A stretch of DNA of 6,689 nucleotides from Bacteroidales bacterium (GCA_030600625.1 JAUVLS010000074.1:1-6689); one strand, 5' to 3'; shown: positions 1-6,689, numbered from the stretch's first letter. Numbers and translations: made by a program. Notes: generated by a model not told the origin, from the letters alone.

Positions 1-3
1 TTA

Positions 4-1149
4 TTGTCGATTTTTATAAATCATTTTAAATTGAAAAAACACTTTATAGTTTTAGTATTATTCTTTGTATCTGTCCTACCTTATAGTTACTCAAATAATC
101 AGATTGAAATTAGTTTACTGACTTGCTCCAGCGGATATGAATCTTTCACTTCATGGGGTCATAGCGCAATTAGAATTATTGACCATGATAAATCTATTGA
201 CATCGTTTATAATTTTGGTCTTTTTGATTTTGATACACCCAACTTCTATTTAAAATTTGTAAAAGGTAAATTAAAATACAAGTTAGGAATTCATAGTACA
301 AATAGTTTTTTCAGAACTTACTTCAGTGAAAACAGGCAGATAATTGAACAAAAATTAAACTTATCTGATAAAGATGAAATAAAAATTATAAGCAGATTAG
401 AATATTTGTATAAACCTGAAAACAGGTATTATTATTATGATTTTTCAAAAAAGAATTGCACTTCTGAATTACGAGATTTAATATTTAATAATGTTGAAAC
501 AGATTTCCAGAATCAAAATATTAATAAAACGTATAGAATTCAAATTAATGAATACCTTACAAATAAGCTTTGGTTAAAATTTGGAATGAACTTAATTTTT
601 GGAAAAGGTGTCGATAAAGAGATAGATAATTATGAGAGTATGTTTTTACCGGATTATCTTTATTGGGAATTAAATAATATAAAGGTAAATAATAAGAAAC
701 TTGTAAGTAGTGAAACAACATTTAATAAAGTTGAAAAAAGCAAATCAAATTATCCATTCTTATTAAATCCAATACTTCTATTTTCTATATTGCTAATAAT
801 TGTTTTAATCTATAAATCATCGAAAATACAATTGCCTATTTTTTTAATAACAGGTATAACAGGATTATTAATATTAACAGTTTGGCTATTAACAGAACAT
901 GATGAGCTAAAAAATAATTTTAATCTACTGTGGTGCAATCCATTATATTTGGTATTTGCATTTCTCAAAATAAAAAACAATGTTAAATTGAGAATGTATT
1001 TGTCTATTATTTTACAAGCTATGCTAATTGGAGTTGTAGTAATTTGGTTGAGTCGGGTTCAAAGTATTGAGATTGCTTTCATCCCAATCGTTTTGATCTT
1101 ATCAGTTTATAATATTCGTGCAATAAAAATAGGTTTTAAACTAAATTAA
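4..1149 (+). CDS. DUF4105 (Lnb N-terminal-like) envelope protein with C-terminal membrane domain; start uncertain
   Basis: The protein is 381 aa if read from TTG at 4. Residues 10-30 form a classic signal peptide (KKHFIVLVLFF, then a small/polar region), so TTG at 31 is an equally good start. No in-frame stop lies between base 1 and the ORF, so the true start could also be outside the window. Residues 36-100 match the DUF4105/Lnb_N pattern: LLTCSSG at 38-44, SWGHSAIRI at 50-58, VYNFGLFDFDTPNFYLKF at 68-85. A second conserved block, YYYYDFSKKNCTSELRD, lies at 142-158. The mature N-terminal part should be periplasmic. The C-terminal third has four or five hydrophobic segments (about 251-270, 277-297, 308-322, 331-350, 355-375), with the NLLWCNPLYL signature at 307-316, which I recall from Bacteroidota members. 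Function is unknown. H53 and C152 resemble a permuted NlpC/P60-like pair, which is inference. The gene converges on the carbamoyltransferase and is very AT-rich. Family call confident, function not. Confidence 0.85.
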   Translation: MSIFINHFKLKKHFIVLVLFFVSVLPYSYSNNQIEISLLTCSSGYESFTSWGHSAIRIIDHDKSIDIVYNFGLFDFDTPNFYLKFVKGKLKYKLGIHSTNSFFRTYFSENRQIIEQKLNLSDKDEIKIISRLEYLYKPENRYYYYDFSKKNCTSELRDLIFNNVETDFQNQNINKTYRIQINEYLTNKLWLKFGMNLIFGKGVDKEIDNYESMFLPDYLYWELNNIKVNNKKLVSSETTFNKVEKSKSNYPFLLNPILLFSILLIIVLIYKSSKIQLPIFLITGITGLLILTVWLLTEHDELKNNFNLLWCNPLYLVFAFLKIKNNVKLRMYLSIILQAMLIGVVVIWLSRVQSIEIAFIPIVLILSVYNIRAIKIGFKLN

Positions 1150-1157
1150 GTTTTAGC

Positions 1158-1203
1158 AAAAATAAAAAGGCGCCTCCCGATAATTATCGGGATAGCGCCC
1201 TTA
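1158..1203 (-). terminator. Nested-hairpin intrinsic terminator of the arc unit, probably bidirectional
   Basis: An outer stem pairs GGCGC (1169-1173) with GCGCC (1195-1199). It encloses a perfect 18-bp palindrome, TCCCGATAATTATCGGGA (1175-1192). Read on the minus strand the structure is followed by TTTTTATTTTT (complement of 1158-1168), a good U-tract directly downstream of the carbamoyltransferase stop. Read on the plus strand the following TTAAATATTATAT is weaker but could also serve the convergent DUF4105 gene. Its position between two convergent stop codons (1149 and 1225) fits a shared terminator. Confidence 0.85.
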
Positions 1204-1224
1204 AATATTATATAAGCTAATAAA

Positions 1225-2226
1225 TTATGCTCCTAATGTAGCAACCATTATAGCTTTAATGGTATGCAATCTGTTTTCAGCTTCATCAAAAACAACTGAT
1301 GCAGGAGATTCAAATACTTCATCAGTAACTTCCATTCCGTCTAAACCAAACTTTTGGAAAATTTCTTCTCCAACAGTAGTTTCTCTGTTATGGAATGCCG
1401 GTAAACAATGCATGAATTTACATTTTGGATTACCTGTTAAATCCATCATTTGTTTGTTTACCTGGTATGGTTTTAATAATTCAATTCTTTCTTTCCATAC
1501 TTCTTCCGGTTCGCCCATTGAAACCCAAACATCAGTATAAATAAAATCACAATCTTTAACACCTTCGGCAACATTATCGGTAACTATAATTTCAGCACCG
1601 GTTTCTTTAGCTATTTTGTTAGCCTGAGCAACTAATTCAGCAGTTGGCTGAACGCTTTTTGGAGCAACTGAACGGAATTTCATTCCCATTTTAGCAGCAC
1701 CAATCATTAATGAATTACCCATATTATTTCTTGCATCACCAACATACGCAAAAATTACCTGATGTAATGGCTTATCAGAATACTCCATCATAGTTAAGAA
1801 ATCAGCCAGAATTTGAGTTGGATGGAATTCATTTGTTAAACCGTTCCAAACAGGAACACCTGCATATGCGCCTAAATCTTCAACTATATCTTGTCCAAAA
1901 CCACGATATTCAATACCATTGTACATTCTTCCAAGAACGCGCGCTGTATCTTTCATCGATTCTTTTTTGCCAATTTGAGATCCTGAAGGACCCAAATAAG
2001 TTACATGTGCCCCCTGATCCAAAGCAGCAACTTCAAAAGCACATCTTGTACGAGTTGATGCTTTTTCGAATATTAAAGCAATGTTTTTACCAGTTAATTT
2101 TGGTTGCTCTGTTCCGTTATATTTTGCTTTTTTCAGATCAACAGAAAGATCTAATAAGAATTTTATTTCCTGTGGAGTAAAATCTGAAAGCTTTAGAAAA
2201 TTTCTATTTCTTAAATTGAATGCCAT
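1225..2226 (-). CDS. arcB: Ornithine carbamoyltransferase, probably catabolic (ArcB-type)
   Basis: The protein has 333 aa, the usual length for bacterial ornithine carbamoyltransferases, and starts at ATG 2226. The cytoplasmic enzyme interconverts ornithine plus carbamoyl phosphate with citrulline plus phosphate. The carbamoyl-phosphate-binding motif STRTR is at 57-61, HPTQ at 135-138 and [10 protein letters not shown] at 163-172. DVWVSMG at 232-238 is the ornithine-binding SMG loop, and HCLPAFH at 273-279 carries the catalytic Cys. The SMG loop and the intact Cys motif argue against putrescine carbamoyltransferase, YgeW-type relatives, or the N-acetyl/N-succinylornithine enzymes known from Bacteroides. 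It is the second gene of a minus-strand unit, 86 bp after carbamate kinase, and is closed by a strong terminator. That pairing suggests the catabolic direction (citrulline breakdown), so arcB is preferred over argF; the sequence itself cannot exclude a biosynthetic role. All motifs are complete. Confidence 0.93.
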   Translation of the reverse strand: MAFNLRNRNFLKLSDFTPQEIKFLLDLSVDLKKAKYNGTEQPKLTGKNIALIFEKASTRTRCAFEVAALDQGAHVTYLGPSGSQIGKKESMKDTARVLGRMYNGIEYRGFGQDIVEDLGAYAGVPVWNGLTNEFHPTQILADFLTMMEYSDKPLHQVIFAYVGDARNNMGNSLMIGAAKMGMKFRSVAPKSVQPTAELVAQANKIAKETGAEIIVTDNVAEGVKDCDFIYTDVWVSMGEPEEVWKERIELLKPYQVNKQMMDLTGNPKCKFMHCLPAFHNRETTVGEEIFQKFGLDGMEVTDEVFESPASVVFDEAENRLHTIKAIMVATLGA

Positions 2227-2312
2227 AACTTTTAAAATTTATTATTTATGAATTATAATTTATTATTTTGATTTTTGATTAGTCAATTATCAGTTAATCA
2301 ATAATCAATTAT
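2227..2312. other. AT-rich arcC-arcB spacer with small direct and inverted repeats
   Basis: This 86-bp spacer is almost pure A+T. It holds the 8-bp direct repeat TCAATTAT at 2283-2290 and 2305-2312, and the inverted pair TTGATTA (2275-2281) / TAATCAA (2295-2301) around a 13-nt loop. The stem is too weak for a terminator and has no GC core. I see no TAnnTTTG-like element on the minus strand here, so read-through from arcC into the transferase gene is the simplest reading. The repeats could be chance in such AT-rich DNA. Confidence 0.4.
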
Positions 2313-3275
2313 TTAGTCTTCGTATTCCATTGTAATTTTAGTTCCATAAGAACGATCTTCAAGTTTAGTAGCTTCAGTAATTACACTTTTTTTACCACCT
2401 TGCTCAATGAATTGTAAACAAGCCTTAATTTTTGGAGCCATACTACCTTGTGCAAACTGACCTTCAGCTAAATATTTTTCAGTATCAGCTTTGTTTAAGA
2501 ATTCCAATTTTTGTTCGTTTTCTTTTTTATAGTTAATATAAACATATGGAACATCTGTTAAAATATAAAACTCATCGGCATTAATTCTTGCAGCTAACAA
2601 TGCAGAAGCAGAATCTTTATCTATAACAGCCTCCGATGGCCTTACATCATTTTTTTCATCAATATAAACCGGCACGCCACCGCCACCTACAGTAATAACA
2701 ATATTTCCCTGACGAGCCAATGATTCAACTACTTTCTCATTCATTATACTTATAGGTTTTGGCGAAGGAACTACTCTTCTCCAACCACCATCAGCTTTTA
2801 TTTCTTCCTTGAATTCCCATCCTTTATCAGCAGCTAATTTATCAGCTTGTTCTTTAGAGTATATTTTACCAACACGTTTTTGAGGGTCTTTAAATGCAGG
2901 ATCATTTTTATCAACAACAACAGAAGTAACAAGTGTTACAATATCTTTATCAATGTTATGTTTTTTCATAACATTTCTGAGCATTCTCTCAATCATATAA
3001 CCAATTCCGCCTTGTGAATCGGCAACACAAATATCTAGTGGCATTTGAGGAATATTGTACATTTGCTCGCCTGCATCGTTTCTCATCAAAATATTACCAA
3101 CCTGTGGACCATTTCCATGGCCAATAACAATATCATACCCTTCTTTAATTAAATACACCAAATTCTCAAGTGTAGCAAAGGTGTTTTTTTCTTGTTCGTC
3201 AATTGTTCCTATTTGATCACCGCGCAAAAGTGCATTTCCACCTAATGCAATTACAGCTAATTTATTCATATCCAT
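2313..3275 (-). CDS. arcC: Carbamate kinase
   Basis: This cytoplasmic amino-acid-kinase-fold enzyme transfers phosphate from carbamoyl phosphate to ADP, giving ATP and carbamate, the last step of arginine/citrulline fermentation. With ATG at 3275 it has 320 aa, normal for the family. A TTG one codon upstream (3278) and an ATG two codons downstream (3269) are alternatives; the conserved protein begins NKLAVIALGGNALL, so all three work. In order (numbering from 3275): GGNAL at 12-16, GHGNGPQVGN at 52-61, QGGIGYM at 88-94, VVVDKNDPAF at 119-128, KRVGK at 133-137, GGGGVPV at 197-203, DKDSASALLA at 219-228 and the C-terminal FAQGSMAPKIKA at 274-285. No key block is missing. It is the first gene of a two-gene minus-strand unit and precedes ornithine carbamoyltransferase by 86 bp. 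Its promoter would lie in the divergent region shared with the lipoprotein gene. Confidence 0.95.
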   Translation of the reverse strand: MDMNKLAVIALGGNALLRGDQIGTIDEQEKNTFATLENLVYLIKEGYDIVIGHGNGPQVGNILMRNDAGEQMYNIPQMPLDICVADSQGGIGYMIERMLRNVMKKHNIDKDIVTLVTSVVVDKNDPAFKDPQKRVGKIYSKEQADKLAADKGWEFKEEIKADGGWRRVVPSPKPISIMNEKVVESLARQGNIVITVGGGGVPVYIDEKNDVRPSEAVIDKDSASALLAARINADEFYILTDVPYVYINYKKENEQKLEFLNKADTEKYLAEGQFAQGSMAPKIKACLQFIEQGGKKSVITEATKLEDRSYGTKITMEYED

Positions 3276-3305
3276 CAATTTATATATAATTAGTAATTTG
3301 AGTTA

Positions 3306-3313
3306 CAAATTTA
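3306..3313 (-). promoter_or_regulatory. Candidate Bacteroidota -7 element for arcC
   Basis: The minus strand reads TAAATTTG, an exact fit to the Bacteroidota -7 consensus TAnnTTTG. It ends about 30 nt before the arcC ATG, which leaves a short leader. A TTTG at 3327-3330 is only 13 nt upstream, shorter than the roughly 19-nt spacing expected for the -33 element, so only half of the promoter is supported. Such an 8-mer can occur by chance in AT-rich DNA. Confidence 0.4.
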
Positions 3314-3462
3314 TAAAAAAACATTTCAAAAATATGAAATCTAATCACATTAATATACTATCAAACAAATGTTAAAAGACATTTTTTATGCTTTTATCAA
3401 ATAATTAAGTTATACTTATAATAAGACTTTGATTTTTTCTTTTCTTTCGTTATTTTAGTTAA

Positions 3463-3470
3463 TTATTTTG
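3463..3470 (+). promoter_or_regulatory. Candidate -7 element for the lipoprotein gene
   Basis: TTATTTTG followed by CA is one mismatch from TAnnTTTG and ends 34 nt before the ATG at 3505. The same TTAxTTTGCA form recurs before ftsK at 4254-4263. No convincing -33 TTTG lies at the right distance: the nearest, at 3428-3431, is 31 nt upstream. The call rests on position and this resemblance. Confidence 0.35.
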
Positions 3471-3504
3471 CACATTATTAATATACAACTTTTAATTGAC
3501 GTAT

Positions 3505-4191
3505 ATGAAAATAAAAGCATTTGTTATTATTGCACTGGTCTTTACATCATTAAATTCATGTAAAAAGATTCAGCATAAAGATCACATTAAGGAAGGTTAT
3601 ATTGAATACGACATAGAATATCTTGATGATTCGCTGGATAGTTTCATGAAAGGTTTGTTACCAAAAAAAATGACCATAAAATTTAAAAACAATAATACAA
3701 TTAATAAAATCGAGGGATTCTCGGGAATAGTAAGCTTTACTCATATTCAAAATTTTAAAGAAAAAAGAAACATTACACTTGTTAAAGTATTGAATAAAAA
3801 ATATAAATACATTGAAAAAATTAATGATAACTCTATGTTTTTTGACGATCTGCCAGGAATGAAAATTGAACTTCAGGATACTACCATAGAAATATGTGGA
3901 TTTAAAAGTCAAAAAGCTAAAATAATTATACCTGATTCAAGTGTAGAGCCATTCTTTATTTATTATACAAATGATATAATTATAAATAATGTAAATGCCC
4001 AAACACCTTTCAAATCAATTGAGGGTGTATTACTTGAATTTCCAATAAAACTTTACGATATGCCTATGGAGCTTACTGCAACTAAAGTTCAGGAAGCTGA
4101 AATTTCTTCTGACGACTTCAAAATACCAAAAGGTTATGTTTCAATCAATAAAAAGACGATGATTGAAATCATGGAATTACTTAAACAATAA
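3505..4191 (+). CDS. Hypothetical lipoprotein, possibly DUF4412-like
   Basis: With ATG at 3505 the protein has 228 aa. An in-frame TTG at 3496 exists, but the ATG places the lipoprotein signal directly at the N-terminus. Residues 1-18 (MKIKAFVIIALVFTSLNS) precede a lipobox LNSC with Cys19 as the likely lipidated residue. The residues after the Cys (KKIQHK) are basic, not the acidic run linked to surface export in Bacteroidota, so a periplasm-facing anchor is more likely (inference). The mature part looks beta-rich: GYIEYDIEY at 31-39, TIEICGFKSQKAKI at 127-140, then YYTNDIIINN at 153-162, GVLLEFPIKL at 174-183 and FKIPKGY at 205-211. This layout recalls the DUF4412/GLPGLI-type Bacteroidota envelope proteins, from memory of the pattern only. 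There are no catalytic motifs and function is unknown. It lies 120 bp upstream of ftsK on the same strand and could be cotranscribed with it, though ftsK seems to have its own promoter. Confidence 0.85.
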   Translation: MKIKAFVIIALVFTSLNSCKKIQHKDHIKEGYIEYDIEYLDDSLDSFMKGLLPKKMTIKFKNNNTINKIEGFSGIVSFTHIQNFKEKRNITLVKVLNKKYKYIEKINDNSMFFDDLPGMKIELQDTTIEICGFKSQKAKIIIPDSSVEPFFIYYTNDIIINNVNAQTPFKSIEGVLLEFPIKLYDMPMELTATKVQEAEISSDDFKIPKGYVSINKKTMIEIMELLKQ

Positions 4192-4253
4192 TTCGTTTAT
4201 TAATCGTTTTTTATATAAATCATATTTTCTGTTAATTTTTATGTTAATTTATT

Positions 4254-4261
4254 TTACTTTG
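4254..4261 (+). promoter_or_regulatory. ftsK: Candidate -7 element for ftsK
   Basis: TTACTTTG followed by CA fits the Bacteroidota -7 pattern with one mismatch and leaves a leader of about 45-50 nt before the ftsK ATG at 4312. Just upstream is a 9-bp direct repeat, TGTTAATTT, at 4230-4238 and 4242-4250. It overlaps the zone where a -33 element would sit, but no clear TTTG is there. No GC-rich terminator separates the preceding lipoprotein gene. Confidence 0.4.
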
Positions 4262-4311
4262 CAGTAAATTTCATGCTTCAAGGTAAACAACAATTTGTTA
4301 TTAAATAATCA

Positions 4312-6689
4312 ATGGCTAAAAAAAGCAATAATAAAACGAGAGTTAAAAAAAAGAAAAAGAAATTATTATCCGATGAACGCTTAAAAATTATTTTAGGAGT
4401 GACAACTATTTTCATGTCAGCCTTTTTAACTTTAGCATTTATTTCATATTTTTTCACATGGAAGGTTGATCAGAGTTTTCAATTTTCAAAAGTTATTTCT
4501 GCTACTGAAATATCTGTCGAAAACTGGTCAGGGAAAGCCGGAGCTCACTTTGCAAATTTATTTATAAATAAATGGTTTGGTATTGCATCATTTACATTTC
4601 CTTTCCTATTATTCGTTATAGGATTTCGTTTTTTTAATATTAAAATTTACTCTATTCGCAAAGCATTTAAAATTGCTATTATTGGCACAATAATATTATC
4701 TGTTTTTTTAGGTTATTTATTTGATAATTCAAATGGCTATTTAGGGAGCGGTTTAGGAGGAGGACATGGTTTTATTATTGCACAATGGCTAAATTCTTTT
4801 TTAGGAAAAGTTGGAACTGCATTTTTACTTTCTATCGCTATAATTTCATTTATTATTCTGTCTTTTAAAAAATCATACGATTGGATTATTAAATTATCTG
4901 CAGGATTATTTAAAAAAGATTATGCTGAATTTGAGGATCAATCTTCAACAGAAGATCAAAATGAATCGCAAGAAGATTTACAAAGTAATCAACAAAGCGA
5001 ATCTAAAGAAGAAAGTATTGATGAAGATTTGATTTTTATTACAAAAAATATCGAAAAAACTGAAACAGAAACGATTACTGCTCAAATAAAGCAGGACAAA
5101 GATCTAAATGATACGCCTGAAAAAGAAGAGGATATAGAGCTTACTATAGAGGAAAAGCATAAAGAAGAAAAATTAAATGGTAATTTTAAAAATTACCAAC
5201 TTGAAGATTATGATCCTACACTTGAGCTATCTTCTTATAAGTTACCTCCTTTAGATTTACTTGAAGATCATGGTCAAAATACCAATGGCGAAATTGACAA
5301 AGATGAAATCATAGCAAATAAGAATCGTATTGTTGAAACACTGGCAAATTATAAAATACAGATTGATAAAATTAAAGCTACTGTTGGGCCAACAGTGACT
5401 CTTTACGAAATTATACCTGCTCCCGGTGTTAGAATTTCAAAAATTAAAAATCTGGAAGATGATATAGCTTTAAGTTTATCTGCATTAGGAATTCGCATAA
5501 TTGCTCCAATCCCGGGACGAGGAACAATTGGAATTGAAGTTCCAAATCAAAAACCGGAAATAGTTTCGATGCGTTCTATTCTTGAATCAAAGGTTTTTAG
5601 TGAATCAAAGTATGACTTAGCAATAGGCCTTGGAAAAACAATTTCAAACGATACTTATGTAATCGATTTGGCTAAAATGCCTCACTTGCTTCTTGCCGGT
5701 GCAACAGGCCAGGGTAAATCCGTAGGATTAAATGCCATTATAGCTTCTTTGCTTTACAAAAAACATCCTGCACAGTTGAAATTTGTAATGATCGATCCTA
5801 AAAAAGTAGAACTTACACTATACTCTAAAATTGAAAAACACTTTTTGGCAAAGCTTTCCGATTCCGATGAAGCAATAATAACAGATACTCAAAAAGTAGT
5901 TAACACATTTAATTCACTGGGCATTGAAATGGATCATCGGTACGACCTGTTAAAAGCCGCTCATGTAAGAAATATTAAAGAATACAATGCCAAATTTATT
6001 GCAAGAAAACTAAGTCCGGAAAAAGGTCATAAATATTTACCATATATTGTTGTTATTGTTGATGAATTTGCTGATCTCATTATGACTGCAGGGAAAGAAA
6101 TTGAAGGGCCAATTGCTCGATTAGCCCAATTAGCACGTGCAATAGGAATACATCTTATTATTGCAACCCAAAGACCTTCGACCAATATTATTACAGGTGT
6201 AATTAAAGCAAACTTTCCGGCACGACTTGCTTTTAGAGTTTCTTCCATGATTGACTCCAGAACAATATTAGACAGTCCCGGTGCAAATCATTTAATTGGA
6301 CGAGGAGACCTGTTAATATCAACAGGTGGTGATTTAGTACGATTACAATGTGCATTTATTGACACACCTGAATTAGATAGAATTACTGAATACATCGGGT
6401 CACAACAAAGTTATCCAACTGCATTTATGTTGCCAGAATACAGCCCTGAAGGATTTGATGAAATTGGCGAAGTAGATTTCTCAAAACGTGATGTAATGTT
6501 TGAAGATGCTGCTCGGTTAGTTGTGCGACACCAACAGGGATCAACTTCATTAATTCAGAGAAAATTTGCGATAGGTTATAATCGTGCCGGAAGAATTATT
6601 GATCAACTTGAAGCAGCAAATATTGTAGGCCCGTTTGAAGGAAGTAAAGCAAGACAGGTTCTTTTTCAGGATGAATATTCTTTGGAACA
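4312..6689 (+). CDS. ftsK: FtsK/SpoIIIE DNA translocase, 3' end cut by the window
   Basis: My translation gives 792 codons from ATG 4312 with no stop and no frameshift. The protein is a septum-anchored ATP-driven motor that moves chromosome ends during division and, in known cases, activates XerCD at dif. A basic N-terminus (KKKKKK at 12-17) leads into four membrane segments at about 24-48, 88-108, 118-137 and 167-184. Next is a short linker of roughly 110 residues (about 200-310) rich in Glu, Asp, Gln and Ser. The alpha/beta motor follows, with Walker A GATGQGKS at 463-470, MIDPKKVEL at 493-501, Walker B IVVIVDEFADLI at 579-590, ARAIGIHLIIATQRPS at 608-623 and SRTILDSPGANHLIGRGDLL at 649-668. 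The gamma winged helix runs from about 728 (FEDAARLVV, then GSTSLIQRKFAIGYNRAGRI at 743-762) and is nearly complete at the edge. By family comparison perhaps 10-30 residues are missing. It lacks the very long Pro/Gln linker of E. coli FtsK and is close to the normal Bacteroidota length. Confidence 0.97.
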   Translation, partial: MAKKSNNKTRVKKKKKKLLSDERLKIILGVTTIFMSAFLTLAFISYFFTWKVDQSFQFSKVISATEISVENWSGKAGAHFANLFINKWFGIASFTFPFLLFVIGFRFFNIKIYSIRKAFKIAIIGTIILSVFLGYLFDNSNGYLGSGLGGGHGFIIAQWLNSFLGKVGTAFLLSIAIISFIILSFKKSYDWIIKLSAGLFKKDYAEFEDQSSTEDQNESQEDLQSNQQSESKEESIDEDLIFITKNIEKTETETITAQIKQDKDLNDTPEKEEDIELTIEEKHKEEKLNGNFKNYQLEDYDPTLELSSYKLPPLDLLEDHGQNTNGEIDKDEIIANKNRIVETLANYKIQIDKIKATVGPTVTLYEIIPAPGVRISKIKNLEDDIALSLSALGIRIIAPIPGRGTIGIEVPNQKPEIVSMRSILESKVFSESKYDLAIGLGKTISNDTYVIDLAKMPHLLLAGATGQGKSVGLNAIIASLLYKKHPAQLKFVMIDPKKVELTLYSKIEKHFLAKLSDSDEAIITDTQKVVNTFNSLGIEMDHRYDLLKAAHVRNIKEYNAKFIARKLSPEKGHKYLPYIVVIVDEFADLIMTAGKEIEGPIARLAQLARAIGIHLIIATQRPSTNIITGVIKANFPARLAFRVSSMIDSRTILDSPGANHLIGRGDLLISTGGDLVRLQCAFIDTPELDRITEYIGSQQSYPTAFMLPEYSPEGFDEIGEVDFSKRDVMFEDAARLVVRHQQGSTSLIQRKFAIGYNRAGRIIDQLEAANIVGPFEGSKARQVLFQDEYSLE

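Larger units (their letters stand above)
3276..3504. other. Divergent intergenic region between arcC and the lipoprotein gene
   Basis: These 229 bp separate two divergent genes and must hold both promoters. They are very AT-rich, with a pyrimidine run on the plus strand around 3430-3450. I see no open reading frame longer than about 15 codons, no tRNA, no strong hairpin, and no clear ArgR/AhrC-like operator. Small inverted repeats such as AAGT/ACTT around 3407-3429 are too short to call. Confidence 0.6.

Noticed and set aside
1259..1540. Plus-strand open frame of 93 codons
   Set aside because: It lies wholly inside the carbamoyltransferase gene on the opposite strand, has no recognisable domain, and the minus-strand protein has full family motifs across the same bases.
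1818..2180. Plus-strand open frame of 120 codons
   Set aside because: It is antisense to the carbamoyltransferase region coding STRTR and the residues around it; the translation is low-complexity and unlike any family I know.
1225..2226. Putrescine carbamoyltransferase, YgeW-like or N-acetylornithine carbamoyltransferase
   Set aside because: The DVWVSMG ornithine loop and the complete HCLPAFH motif point to the canonical ornithine enzyme, and no agmatine deiminase or ureide gene is next to it.
3327..3330. -33 TTTG element for the arcC promoter
   Set aside because: It is only 13 nt from the TAAATTTG element, clearly shorter than the usual Bacteroidota spacing, and TTTG is very common in this DNA.
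3658..3912. Minus-strand open frame of 84 codons
   Set aside because: It is antisense to the lipoprotein gene; its Phe/Ile-rich translation is what the reverse of a Lys/Asn-rich AT-rich gene gives.
4192..4230. Intrinsic terminator after the lipoprotein gene
   Set aside because: There is a T-run at 4207-4212, but the preceding CGTTTATTAATCG can form only a few weak pairs without a proper loop or GC core.
6027..6248. Minus-strand open frame of 73 codons
   Set aside because: It is antisense to the Walker B region of ftsK, where the coding frame is strongly conserved.
1..6689. A novel defence, mobile or secondary-metabolite system
   Set aside because: All large reading frames belong to ordinary envelope, arginine-catabolic and cell-division families; there is no transposase, integrase, repeat-spacer array, tRNA or target-site duplication.

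Overview
The window looks like ordinary chromosomal DNA of an AT-rich member of the Bacteroidota. It may be of the Bacteroidales/Marinilabiliales kind, but the sequence does not settle the order. Four things support this. The window opens with a DUF4105 protein of the Bacteroidota type, including its C-terminal membrane domain with the NLLWxNPLxL signature. The FtsK has the Bacteroidota-style P-loop GATGQGKS. The gene starts have no Shine-Dalgarno sequence, and the leaders carry TAnnTTTG-like -7 elements. There is also a short lipoprotein of a type common in this phylum.

Layout. At 1-1149 (+) lies a DUF4105 membrane protein whose start is uncertain because it abuts the window edge. A strong nested hairpin at 1158-1203 separates it from a convergent two-gene unit on the minus strand. 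That unit is a carbamate kinase (arcC, 3275-2313) followed after 86 bp by an ornithine carbamoyltransferase (arcB/argF, 2226-1225). A 229-bp divergent intergenic region then leads to a plus-strand hypothetical lipoprotein (3505-4191). After a 120-bp leader comes an FtsK/SpoIIIE DNA translocase (4312 to the window end). FtsK has no stop in the window, but it already contains the whole motor and nearly the whole gamma domain.

How the genes work together. Ornithine carbamoyltransferase and carbamate kinase together can turn citrulline plus phosphate into ornithine and carbamoyl phosphate, and then carbamoyl phosphate plus ADP into ATP, ammonia and CO2. This is the ATP-yielding half of the arginine deiminase pathway. 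Both ends of the unit are visible: a promoter-like element before arcC and a terminator after the transferase. Arginine deiminase and an arginine/ornithine antiporter are therefore not in this operon. The other three genes are cell-envelope or cell-division functions with no evident link to arginine metabolism.

I found no mobile element, CRISPR array, RNA gene or obviously novel multi-gene system. The points most worth checking are the His/Cys pair in the DUF4105 protein, the arcA-less arc pair, the perfect 18-bp palindrome inside the terminator, and the uncharacterised lipoprotein before ftsK.
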